Part shown: positions 1-5,469 of the stretch, in pieces
Position numbering within the stretch: position 1 is the first letter of the stretch
Layout: each line of letters starts with the position of its first letter
NCBI GenBank assembly: GCA_019113125.1
Contig: DXIA01000061.1
Location: forward strand, 1-6,350
DNA: 6,350 bases
From: Candidatus Pygmaiobacter gallistercoris
GTDB lineage: Bacteria; Bacillota; Clostridia; Oscillospirales; Ruminococcaceae
Direction: 5' to 3'
Translations under genes and position numbers: made by a program
The notes under the pieces: model-generated
What the model saw: only the letters and a program-made list of their open reading frames with translations
What the model was told of the DNA's origin: nothing
Database searches by the model: none

Positions 1-1397
1 AGCTCCCCCCGCGCCTTCCGGCCGGTCGCATCCACCAGCACCAGATAGTCGCTGCGGATCTTCTGGTATCGTCTGCTGAGCAGCACAAAGAGGATCACAC
101 TGTAGACGAGCAGCGCAAAGATGCCGAAGACCCAGACGGTGCAGCAGAGCGAGAGGATCAGAAAGTTGACCGCCAGCAGCCGCACCAGCGTCCTTGTGCC
201 CGGCTCGGTGAGATCCACCCGGGTGGCCCAGCGCCAGAGCCGGCCGATCCGGCGGCCGATCCAGCTGCGGGACCCGAAATACCGCCGCGGCCCCAGCGCA
301 AGGATACCGGACAGCCCGGCCGCGCAGGCCGCCACGCAGCCGAGCAGCAGCAGATTGGCCGCGAGCAGGATGCCATGGCTGATCCAGCCGACCGCCGCCT
401 CCCTGTCGGTAAAGAGGGCGACCCAGCGGGCAAGATCTCCCCGGGCGGCGAACAGCGCCAGCCGGATGCAGCCGCCCGCCCCCACAAGCGCCAGTGCCAA
501 CCCGGCGAGCGAGAGCTCAAACGAGGCGCTGCGCCCTGCGCCATCGGCGATCCGCAGCCGCGGGTGAGCGCAGAACAGCGCCGCTGCCCCCATCACCGCC
601 ACGCCGACAATCGCGAGCAGGTTGCCGAATCCCGCGTCGCTGAACACATTGCCGTCGGCATAGTAGAGGTTGGTGTAGAGCCCGCTGTCGACATCTACCA
701 CCTGCGGGATCGCAAAGTAGACCGTGATCCCGGTCGGCTGGCGGAAGGGCAGCTGCGGAGCCGGGGCGGCCTCCTCGCTGCTGATCTCAACCCCGCTGGT
801 CGCGACCAGCTGGTCGAGGTCGTATTCTCCCATCTGAAACTGCCACAGCTCGTTCTGATGGGTGGCCTCGGCGCCAGCCCTATCGCCGCCGTAAAAGCCC
901 TGCGGCTGGATCGTTCCATCCTCGTCAAACCGCAGCACCAGAGCATACTGGTACCGCTCCCTGCCGGCTGCTGTGAGTTTTCCGTTCTCCCAAAAATCAG
1001 ACAGTGCGATCTGCAGGTTGGAATAGCGCTCGCCGTCCGGGCCGATCACCTCCCAGTCCATCTCGTCCAGTTCCTGTTCAAACAGCCCCTCTGCGTCATA
1101 GAGCACCACATCGAGACCGCTGCGCTGGGAGAGGTCCGTCTCCTCCGCGCAGTAGAGTTCATTCGGCTGCAGATTGCTCCCCTGCCACTGCTGCTGCGCC
1201 CGCCAGTTGAGGACATAGGCCTCCAGCGCGAGGCTGCGCAGAAACCAGGGCTGGTTGTAGAGCGCCCTGTCGGAATTTTCGACTCCCTTCCGGTAGAGCG
1301 GCTGTGCCGACGCGGTGAGCACCAGCGCCCCGAGCAGGACGCAGAGGCCGCACAGCGCCCGCCGCAGCAGATTACGCCCCTTCGATTTTGTAGCCAA
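1..1397 (-). CDS. Sensor histidine kinase, polytopic membrane sensor, 3' end cut by window edge
   Basis: A single frame stays open on the minus strand to the left edge (465 codons seen). I infer that it is the membrane sensor kinase partner of the response regulator just upstream; the H-box and ATPase domain lie outside the window, so kinase identity rests on operon position and architecture. Visible layout: a short basic N-terminus (MATKSKGRNLLRR), TM1 at about residues 13-31, an extracytoplasmic domain at about 32-257, then TM segments at about 258-277, 293-317, 338-369, 405-424 and 426-441. The basic linker SRRYQKIRSDYLVLVDATGR (441-460) then leads toward the expected dimerisation domain. 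Six TMs put both the N-terminus and the kinase end in the cytoplasm. No ATG is available near the N-terminus. I chose the TTG at 1395-1397 because AAAGGTGG sits 9 nt upstream and the next upstream in-frame stop is only a few codons away. The gene overlaps the regulator by 26 bp, which suggests translational coupling. I do not recognise the sensor domain or its ligand. Confidence 0.82.
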   Translation of the reverse strand, partial: MATKSKGRNLLRRALCGLCVLLGALVLTASAQPLYRKGVENSDRALYNQPWFLRSLALEAYVLNWRAQQQWQGSNLQPNELYCAEETDLSQRSGLDVVLYDAEGLFEQELDEMDWEVIGPDGERYSNLQIALSDFWENGKLTAAGRERYQYALVLRFDEDGTIQPQGFYGGDRAGAEATHQNELWQFQMGEYDLDQLVATSGVEISSEEAAPAPQLPFRQPTGITVYFAIPQVVDVDSGLYTNLYYADGNVFSDAGFGNLLAIVGVAVMGAAALFCAHPRLRIADGAGRSASFELSLAGLALALVGAGGCIRLALFAARGDLARWVALFTDREAAVGWISHGILLAANLLLLGCVAACAAGLSGILALGPRRYFGSRSWIGRRIGRLWRWATRVDLTEPGTRTLVRLLAVNFLILSLCCTVWVFGIFALLVYSVILFVLLSRRYQKIRSDYLVLVDATGRKARGE

Positions 1398-2070
1398 CGC
1401 CCCACACCACCTTTAGATATTGCGGATTTTTCGGATCGATCTCGATCTTTTCCCGGATGTTGCGGATGTGCACCATGATGGTGTCGGTCGTGACCGCCTT
1501 TTCGTTCCAGACCCGCTCGTAGATCTCGGCGGCGGAAAAGACCCGCCCCGGGTTCTTGATCAGCAGACTGAGGATTCCCATCTCGAGTGGGGTCAGCCGC
1601 ACCGGTTTGCCGTCCACCGTCAGCGACGCGGTCTCCTCATTCAGCTCGAGTCCCCCGACGGTGTGGATTCGCTCGCTGTGATGATCTGCGTGGTCGAGAT
1701 ACCGCGCGTACCGCCGCAGCTGGGAGTTGACCCGGGCGACCAGCTCCATCGGGACAAAGGGCTTGGTCACATAGTCGTCCGCCCCGATGTTCAGCCCGGT
1801 GATCTTGTCGATGTCCTCCGACTTTGCCGAGAGGATGATGACCGGCAGATCATACCGCTCCCGCAGTTTCATCACCATCGTCACCCCATCCATCACCGGC
1901 ATCATCACATCGGCGATCACGAGGTGGATCGGCTGCTCCCGCTCGAGAAGGTCCAGTCCCTCCTGCCCGTTTGATGCCTTGACCACCTCATAGCCCTGAT
2001 TTTTCAGGTAGATGCCGATCCCGTCTCGAATCTCGGGATCATCCTCCACCACCAGAATCCGATACGCCAT
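1372..2070 (-). CDS. OmpR/PhoB-family response regulator transcription factor
   Basis: This is a 232-residue, full-length response regulator. The receiver domain (about 1-120) starts YRILVVEDDPEIRDG and has the acidic pair D10/D11, the phosphoacceptor D54 in VIADVMMPVMDG, S81 as the conserved Ser/Thr, and K103 in TKPF. The C-terminal winged-helix DNA-binding domain (about 135-232) has the typical RLTPLEMGILSLL helix, the recognition region TTDTIMVHIRNIREKI and the wing motif VWGVGYKI. All catalytic residues are intact, so it should be phosphorylated by a histidine kinase, most likely the one encoded directly downstream, and bind DNA as a dimer. The ATG start has GGAGGAGAG a few bases upstream. 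It lies 49 bp after the sigma-factor gene with no clear promoter between them, so the two are probably cotranscribed. VanR- and PhoP-like regulators are the closest types, but the target genes cannot be told from the sequence. Confidence 0.96.
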   Translation of the reverse strand: MAYRILVVEDDPEIRDGIGIYLKNQGYEVVKASNGQEGLDLLEREQPIHLVIADVMMPVMDGVTMVMKLRERYDLPVIILSAKSEDIDKITGLNIGADDYVTKPFVPMELVARVNSQLRRYARYLDHADHHSERIHTVGGLELNEETASLTVDGKPVRLTPLEMGILSLLIKNPGRVFSAAEIYERVWNEKAVTTDTIMVHIRNIREKIEIDPKNPQYLKVVWGVGYKIEGA

Positions 2071-2119
2071 TCATCTCTCCTCCCTCGGCCACACCCCTGC
2101 GGCCGCCATTTTGCTTTTT

Positions 2120-2620
2120 TTATGCCGCCGCGCCGCACAGCTGGCCGCGCAGCATCGCCCGCGCGCGGTGGAGCTGGGTGTGCACCGTCTTGTCCGGGCG
2201 GCGCAGCATCCGGGCGATCTCGGGCACGGTATAGCCGCCGAGAAAGTACAGCGCGCTCACCTCGCGGTAGGGTGAGCGAAGCGCGCTGATTTGCCCCTCG
2301 ATGCCCTGCACCGCCTCGCGGCTCTCCCAGTCCTCCTCCACCGTCAGGGTCTGCCGCGGCAGCTCGTCCGGCGCCTCCTGCGGGCTGACGCGGCGGCAGT
2401 AGGCGCTCTTGAGAAAGTCCTTCGCCCGGTTCGCCGCGATCCGGCACAGCCACGCCTTTTCCGACCCCGGAATGCAGCGGTCCCGGTGGATCCAGGCCGA
2501 CAGAAAGGTCTCCTGTGCGAGGTCCTCCGCCTGCGCGCCATCCTGTACCAGCTGGTAACAGACGGTGTAAACCAGCCGCTGATACTGTAAAACCATCCGT
2601 TCAAATTCTTCCCGTTCCAC
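2120..2620 (-). CDS. ECF-type (group 4) RNA polymerase sigma factor
   Basis: This 166-residue protein has the two-domain layout and usual length of ECF sigma factors. Sigma region 2 (about 10-75) shows AEDLAQETFLSAW, the core-binding and melting helix pattern, followed by AWLCRIAANRAKDFLKSAY, the -10 recognition region. Sigma region 4 (about 112-160) shows SPYREVSALYFLGGYTVPEI and then KTVHTQLHRARAMLRG, the helix-turn-helix that reads the -35 element. Regions 1.1 and 3 are absent, as expected. The start is a GTG at 2618-2620, preceded by GGAAGGGGAG at a suitable distance; no ATG lies near the conserved N-terminus. It is the first gene of a sigma factor/response regulator/histidine kinase set. 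No anti-sigma factor is encoded next to it in the window, so its control is unclear: it could be set by expression level, by the two-component system, or by a gene beyond the left edge. Confidence 0.94.
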   Translation of the reverse strand: MEREEFERMVLQYQRLVYTVCYQLVQDGAQAEDLAQETFLSAWIHRDRCIPGSEKAWLCRIAANRAKDFLKSAYCRRVSPQEAPDELPRQTLTVEEDWESREAVQGIEGQISALRSPYREVSALYFLGGYTVPEIARMLRRPDKTVHTQLHRARAMLRGQLCGAAA

Positions 2621-2657
2621 CCGGATTCTCCCCTTCCGATGATTACCTGTGGAGACT

Positions 2658-2684
2658 ATTCTACCGGATAAATCTAAAGGACAA
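2658..2684 (-). promoter_or_regulatory. Candidate promoter of the sigma/response regulator/kinase operon
   Basis: Reading the minus strand upstream of the sigma-factor GTG, there is a TAGAAT -10 box (plus-strand positions 2658-2663) and a TTGTCC -35-like box (2679-2684) separated by 15 bp, which is shorter than ideal. The region is AT-rich compared with its surroundings. No convincing ECF-type promoter motif was found, so autoregulation by the encoded sigma factor is not supported by eye. Confidence 0.35.
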
Positions 2685-2724
2685 CGGGCAAAAAAACTAA
2701 AAATTTCTAAAGAATTGAGGTTTG

Positions 2725-2766
2725 GACAAAGAAAACCGGCGCCCCGCCGCAGGGCGAGGCGCCGGT
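2725..2766 (-). terminator. Intrinsic terminator of the nucleoside hydrolase gene
   Basis: On the minus strand, 11 bp after the hydrolase stop codon, the arm ACCGGCGCC pairs perfectly with GGCGCCGGT. The stem continues, past one mismatch, with GGCG/CGCC around a 4-nt loop. It is followed by TTTTCTTT. This GC-rich hairpin with a T-tract is a classic Rho-independent terminator. It separates the hydrolase transcript from the sigma-factor operon on the same strand. Confidence 0.9.
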
Positions 2767-2777
2767 CGGCCGCGCGA

Positions 2778-3785
2778 TCAGTCGGTGATCTGCGCCGCTT
2801 TTTTCAGCACACTGTACAGCCAGTCAAAGAAGTACTCCGAATCGGCACTCTTGGCGTACAGACAGTTTTTCGGCATCTCGCTGAACTTGTAGTTGCGCCC
2901 GAGCACCGTCTCGCCGTAGGCATAGCCATGGCCGAGATCGACATGGCAGCTGGTGTAGACCGTCTCGGTCAGCACCTCGGGGTGAACCACCGCACAGACC
3001 GCCAGCGCATCGTGGATCGCCGCACCGACCCCGGTGCCGTCGGCATCTCCTTCCGCCGCCGAGGCGTGCAGCCGGTGCTCGATCAGCGCGGCGCAGAACT
3101 CCGCCGGCGCACTGCCGATCTCCCGCAGCTGCTGCGCCTGCTGCCGGTCAAGACAGGCGTGGGAGGTTGCGTCCAGCGAGACCATCGTCACCGGCACCCC
3201 GCTCTGCAGCACGATCTCCACCGCCTCGGGGTCGGCCCAGACATTGAACTCGGACGCCTGGGTCACCGGGTAGACGTCGTGGGAGCCGCCCATCATCACG
3301 ACCTGCCGGATCTTGGGCAGAATCCGCTCATCCGCCCGGATGGCAAGCGCGAGGTTGGTCATCGGCCCCACCGGTACGAGGGTGATCTCCCCGTCCTTTG
3401 CGGCCAGCAGCGTCTCGAGCAGAAAGGCGCAGGCGCTCTTCTCCTCCGCCTTGAGATGGGTCGGCGGCAGCGGCAGATGATCGGTGTGCACCGCCGTCTG
3501 CTGGTTCTTGACCCCCTCCTTGCGGGGCAGCTCCTGCGCCTGCAGGCTCCAGGGCTCGAGGGTGGAGGCGAGGGGCAGCGCGGCGCCCCGGTAGACCTTG
3601 ACATCCGGCCGGCCGCAGCACTCGACCACCCGCAGCGTGTTGTCGGTGGTGTTCTTGACCTCGACATTGCCGCCCACCGTGCAGATGCCCAGCACATCCA
3701 GCTCCTCGCTGAGAAGCGCGGCACAGAGCGCGATCGCGTCGTCCGAGCCAGTATCCACATCCAGAATGACCTTTGTCCTATCCAT
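2778..3785 (-). CDS. Inosine-uridine preferring nucleoside hydrolase family protein
   Basis: This 335-residue protein belongs to the IU-NH family, whose members split the N-glycosidic bond of ribonucleosides to give ribose and a free base for salvage. The N-terminal calcium and substrate signature VILDVDTGSDDAIAL gives D9, D11, D15 and D16. Further family motifs are TVGGN (36-40), LVPVGPMTNLALAI (136-149), the VVMMGG segment (162-167), SEFNVWADPEA (178-188) and the C-terminal IHDAL (257-261), whose D259 completes the metal site. Length is normal and all key acidic residues are present, so it should be active in the cytoplasm; base preference cannot be read from the sequence. I chose the ATG at 3783-3785 because AGGAGG lies 8 bp upstream and the catalytic strand follows at once. 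An upstream in-frame ATG at 3827 overlaps the -10 box and is rejected. The gene stands alone with its own promoter and terminator. RihA/RihB-like enzymes are the nearest named types. Confidence 0.95.
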   Translation of the reverse strand: MDRTKVILDVDTGSDDAIALCAALLSEELDVLGICTVGGNVEVKNTTDNTLRVVECCGRPDVKVYRGAALPLASTLEPWSLQAQELPRKEGVKNQQTAVHTDHLPLPPTHLKAEEKSACAFLLETLLAAKDGEITLVPVGPMTNLALAIRADERILPKIRQVVMMGGSHDVYPVTQASEFNVWADPEAVEIVLQSGVPVTMVSLDATSHACLDRQQAQQLREIGSAPAEFCAALIEHRLHASAAEGDADGTGVGAAIHDALAVCAVVHPEVLTETVYTSCHVDLGHGYAYGETVLGRNYKFSEMPKNCLYAKSADSEYFFDWLYSVLKKAAQITD

Positions 3786-3793
3786 TTGACGAT

Positions 3794-3799
3794 CCTCCT
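3794..3799 (-). promoter_or_regulatory. Ribosome binding site deciding the nucleoside hydrolase start
   Basis: On the minus strand AGGAGG lies 8 bp upstream of the ATG at 3785. It fixes the start downstream of the longer open frame, which begins at 3827. Confidence 0.9.
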
Positions 3800-3825
3800 G
3801 TTTTGATGTCTGATTTTGTCCTCCC

Positions 3826-3854
3826 ATTATACGGCCTCAAAAAAGCGCCGTCAA
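3826..3854 (-). promoter_or_regulatory. Strong sigma-A promoter for the nucleoside hydrolase gene
   Basis: On the minus strand TTGACG (3849-3854) and TATAAT (3826-3831) are separated by exactly 17 bp, nearly perfect consensus. Transcription would begin near 3819, leaving a leader of about 34 nt that contains the AGGAGG site. It is arranged back to back with the tRNA promoter. Confidence 0.9.
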
Positions 3855-3875
3855 TCGGCATCTTCGGCCGCTGTT

Positions 3876-3897
3876 TCAAATCTTTCGAAAATTTTGA
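3876..3897. promoter_or_regulatory. Imperfect palindrome between divergent promoters, candidate operator
   Basis: The 22-bp site reads TCAAA-N2-TTTCGAAA-N2-TTTGA, dyad-symmetric in 18 of 22 positions around a central CG. It lies about 21 bp upstream of the hydrolase -35 box and 8 bp upstream of the tRNA -35 box. A central CG in a symmetric AT-rich site is typical of LacI-type operators, but the region also resembles an A/T-rich UP element for the tRNA promoter. Function is inferred only. Confidence 0.35.
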
Positions 3898-3905
3898 TAA
3901 ATCTC

Positions 3906-3935
3906 TTGACTTTTACCCCGCCGGTATAGTAATAT
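3906..3935 (+). promoter_or_regulatory. Promoter of the tRNA cluster
   Basis: TTGACT (3906-3911) and TAATAT (3930-3935) are separated by 18 bp. An A/T-rich stretch lies upstream of the -35 box, as at many stable-RNA promoters. Transcription would start near 3942, about 25 nt before tRNA-Arg. Confidence 0.7.
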
Positions 3936-3967
3936 AGAATACGCAGCTCGGAAGGGTTATCTAAAAT

Positions 3968-4044
<77 letters not shown>

Positions 4045-4049
4045 TATAT

Positions 4050-4127
4050 GGTGGGTGTAGTTCAGTTGGTTAGAGCACCAGATTGTGGATCTGGGTGTCG
4101 TGGGTTCGAGTCCCATCTCCCACCCCA
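4050..4127 (+). tRNA. tRNA-His (anticodon GUG), CCA encoded, G-1 included
   Basis: The anticodon loop TTGTGGA places GTG at 4085-4087, which decodes histidine. The fold has acceptor GTGGGTG/CTCCCAC, D arm GTTC/GAGC, anticodon arm CCAGA/TCTGG and T arm GTGGG/CCCAT around TTCGAGT. The G at 4050 can serve as the G-1 identity element, opposite discriminator C at 4124; CCA is encoded. The acceptor stem has a T6-T67 mismatch (4056/4118), which is unusual but inside an otherwise sound structure. It lies only 5 bp after the tRNA-Arg CCA. Confidence 0.96.
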
Positions 4128-4134
4128 TTTAAGG

Positions 4135-4169
4135 AAAAGCGGATTCATCAAAATTGAGTTCGCTTTTTT
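4135..4169 (+). terminator. Terminator-like hairpin between tRNA-His and tRNA-Gln
   Basis: Positions 4135-4147 pair with 4155-4167 in a 13-bp stem that includes two G-U pairs, with a 7-nt loop. A run of six T (4164-4169) closes it. This has the form of an intrinsic terminator, but tRNA-Gln begins only 9 bp later and I see no promoter in between. It may act as a partial terminator or as a processing or 3'-protecting element. Confidence 0.55.
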
Positions 4170-4178
4170 CTTTATCTC

Positions 4179-4253
4179 TGGGCTGTTGCCAAGCGGTAAG
4201 GCACAGGACTTTGACTCCTGCATCCGCTGGTTCGAATCCAGCCAGCCCAACCA
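4179..4253 (+). tRNA. tRNA-Gln (anticodon UUG), CCA encoded
   Basis: The 75-nt cloverleaf has acceptor TGGGCTG/CAGCCCA, fully paired, with the U1-A72 pair typical of tRNA-Gln. The short D arm is GCC/GGC. The anticodon arm CAGGA/TCCTG surrounds CTTTGAC, with TTG at 4211-4213 (reads CAA and, by wobble, CAG), and the T arm is GCTGG/CCAGC around TTCGAAT. Discriminator A and CCA are encoded. It is the last gene of the cluster, immediately followed by a strong terminator. Confidence 0.96.
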
Positions 4254-4254
4254 G

Positions 4255-4289
4255 AAAAGCCCGGTCTTTGACCGGGCTTTTTTGTTTTT
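4255..4289 (+). terminator. Intrinsic terminator of the tRNA cluster
   Basis: AAAAGCCCGGTC (4255-4266) pairs perfectly with GACCGGGCTTTT (4270-4281) around a 3-nt loop, followed by a T-rich tail to 4289. It begins one base after the tRNA-Gln CCA end. Confidence 0.95.
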
Positions 4290-4298
4290 CCCGTCCGG

Positions 4299-4328
4299 TT
4301 GCAACGAATAGGGTCGGCGCAGTATAAT
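4299..4328 (+). promoter_or_regulatory. Promoter of the tetR-type gene
   Basis: TTGCAA (4299-4304) and a perfect TATAAT (4323-4328) are separated by 18 bp. Transcription would start near 4335, inside an imperfect palindrome (4332-4351) that could be the regulator's own operator. Confidence 0.7.
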
Positions 4329-4331
4329 AAA

Positions 4332-4351
4332 ATTGCTTTTTAATAGACAAT
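4332..4351. promoter_or_regulatory. Imperfect palindrome over the tetR transcription start, candidate autoregulatory operator
   Basis: The two 10-bp halves starting ATTG and ending CAAT match in 7 of 10 symmetric positions. The site covers the expected transcription start, where TetR-family autorepressors often bind. The symmetry is modest and the region is AT-rich, so chance is possible. Confidence 0.25.
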
Positions 4352-4372
4352 CCAATGAATGGGGGGAGTTTC

Positions 4373-4915
4373 TTGGCGGTCGACACAAAGGAATCCATCG
4401 CAAAGGCGGCGAAAAAGCTGCTGCTGCAAAAGGGGGTCCGCCGGCTGACGGTGAAGGAGATCGTTGAGGAGTGCCGGATCACCCGGCAGACCTTCTATTA
4501 TCATTTTGAGGACATCCCCGCACTGGTCCGCTGGATGCTGGAACAGGACACCGCGCGGACGGTACAGCAGGTGGAAACTCTCGAGAGCGGGCAGGAAAAG
4601 CTGCGCTATCTCTTTGCCGTCGCGGTGCAGGGGCTGCCCTATGTGAAAAAGGGGATGCAGAGCAGCTACCGCGCGGAGCTGGAGCAGCTGCTGTCCCGGC
4701 AGATCCAGCAGCTGTTTGAGCAGATCTGCGACGCGGAGGGGCTTTTTCAGGACTGCACCCGGTTTGAATTTGAGCTGATTCTGCGCTACCACAGCCAGGC
4801 AGTCCTGGGGCTGCTGCAGAACTGGAGCGAGGCGGACACCAAGAATCTCGACCAGATTGTCCGGGTGGTGTTCCGGCTGATGACCGGCAAAATTTTGCCC
4901 CGGCGCGAGAGCTGA
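4373..4915 (+). CDS. TetR/AcrR-family transcriptional regulator
   Basis: This is a protein of about 180 residues with a TetR-type N-terminal DNA-binding domain: a first helix DTKESIAKAAKKLLLQKGV (4-22) and a helix-turn-helix around LTVKEIVEECRITRQTFYYHF (25-45), ending in the hallmark TFYYHF. The C-terminal part (about 48-175) is all-helical, as expected for a ligand-binding and dimerisation domain, but its ligand class is not recognisable. There are no membrane segments. I prefer the TTG at 4373 because GGGGGGAG lies just upstream. An in-frame ATG at 4355 would add six residues but has no ribosome binding site and would place that purine run inside the coding region, so the start is uncertain. 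The gene has its own promoter and terminator and no partner on the same transcript. Self-repression is plausible; other targets are unknown. Confidence 0.93.
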   Translation: MAVDTKESIAKAAKKLLLQKGVRRLTVKEIVEECRITRQTFYYHFEDIPALVRWMLEQDTARTVQQVETLESGQEKLRYLFAVAVQGLPYVKKGMQSSYRAELEQLLSRQIQQLFEQICDAEGLFQDCTRFEFELILRYHSQAVLGLLQNWSEADTKNLDQIVRVVFRLMTGKILPRRES

Positions 4916-4925
4916 TATCCTCATG

Positions 4926-4966
4926 AAGAGCCAAGGTGTAAGATCTTTTTACACTTTGGCTCTTTT
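4926..4966 (+). terminator. Intrinsic terminator of the tetR-type gene
   Basis: Positions 4926-4941 (AAGAGCCAAGGTGTAA) pair with 4949-4964 over 16 bp, with one G-U pair and a 7-nt loop, ending in TTTT. It starts 10 bp after the stop codon. It cleanly separates the regulator from the ftsH operon. Confidence 0.9.
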
Positions 4967-4993
4967 GTCTATACGGTTTTGGAATTCTGCATC

Positions 4994-5022
4994 TTGCGAT
5001 GCCCTTTTGCGCGGCGTAAAAT
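4994..5022 (+). promoter_or_regulatory. Candidate promoter of the helical protein/ftsH operon
   Basis: TTGCGA (4994-4999) and TAAAAT (5017-5022) have a 17-bp spacer. The leader would be about 18 nt, containing AAAGGAGGG ahead of the ATG at 5047. The position directly after the tetR terminator fits an independent transcription unit. Confidence 0.65.
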
Positions 5023-5046
5023 ACCTCTTGAAAAGGAGGGATCCGG

Positions 5047-5469
5047 ATGGCACAGGAAATTCTCGGCGTCAAGCTCTGCCAACTGGATGAGAAGATCTCA
5101 CAGCTGCACAGCCATATCCGGCAAAGTCAGCTTGCAAATCCGGACCAGCTCTGCCGCGAACTGGAAACCGTGCGGCGGGAATGTGCCGCAACCGAGGCGG
5201 CACTCAGAGAAAAGCTGGAGCACTCAAAATCCAGCCTTGTCTCGGTGCTCGCCCAGGGGTACCGGGAGGCCGAGCAGATCATTCAAGAGGAGCAGGTTTC
5301 GCTCCGGCAGCATTTCGCCGCCGACCCGCCGTCTGCTCTCGAAGAACAGCTGCTGACCGCGGAGTACGCGCTCGACTTTGCCTATCTCGCGTCCGAACGG
5401 GCGCTGCTGCTCTCGCTGGAGGCCATCGCGGCGGAGCAATCCCAACCGAAAGAAGGAGATTCGGAATGA
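5047..5469 (+). CDS. Hypothetical helical, coiled-coil-like cytoplasmic protein upstream of ftsH
   Basis: I do not recognise a family for this 140-residue protein. It has no signal peptide, membrane segment or catalytic motif. It is rich in Glu, Gln, Leu and Ala. A likely coiled coil spans about 8-60 (heptad-like Leu spacing in [15 protein letters not shown] and [19 protein letters not shown]). A second charged helix lies at about 70-90 ([20 protein letters not shown]), a PP break at 94-95, and a third helix at about 97-130 ([20 protein letters not shown]). The C-terminus is acidic. There are three cysteines (11, 36, 46) with no obvious metal motif. The ATG follows an excellent AAAGGAGGG site. 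The stop codon overlaps the ftsH start by 4 bp (ATGA), so the two are almost certainly translated together. A role in FtsH regulation or assembly is only a guess from position. Confidence 0.85.
   Translation: MAQEILGVKLCQLDEKISQLHSHIRQSQLANPDQLCRELETVRRECAATEAALREKLEHSKSSLVSVLAQGYREAEQIIQEEQVSLRQHFAADPPSALEEQLLTAEYALDFAYLASERALLLSLEAIAAEQSQPKEGDSE

Noticed and set aside
375..1478. Long plus-strand open frame (367 codons)
   Set aside because: It lies antisense to the sensor kinase and the end of the response regulator, has no recognisable domain and is low-complexity Arg/Pro/Leu-rich. It is a shadow frame caused by high GC.
1420..1974. Plus-strand open frame of 184 codons
   Set aside because: It is antisense to the response regulator; the His/Asp/Arg-rich translation mirrors the regulator's codons.
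2071..2119. Separate promoter for the response regulator
   Set aside because: The 49-bp gap holds a ribosome binding site but no paired -35/-10 boxes, so cotranscription with the sigma factor is the simpler reading.
2649..3806. Plus-strand open frame of 385 codons
   Set aside because: It is antisense to the nucleoside hydrolase, whose catalytic motifs are all intact. The translation is Arg/Gly/His-rich with no domain, and it would run through the hydrolase terminator.
3786..3827. Upstream ATG extending the nucleoside hydrolase by 14 residues
   Set aside because: It overlaps the TATAAT box, so it would lie upstream of the transcription start, and the good AGGAGG site serves the later ATG.
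4340..4924. Minus-strand open frame of 194 codons over the TetR gene
   Set aside because: The opposite strand gives a clear TetR fold with promoter and terminator; the minus frame has no motif.
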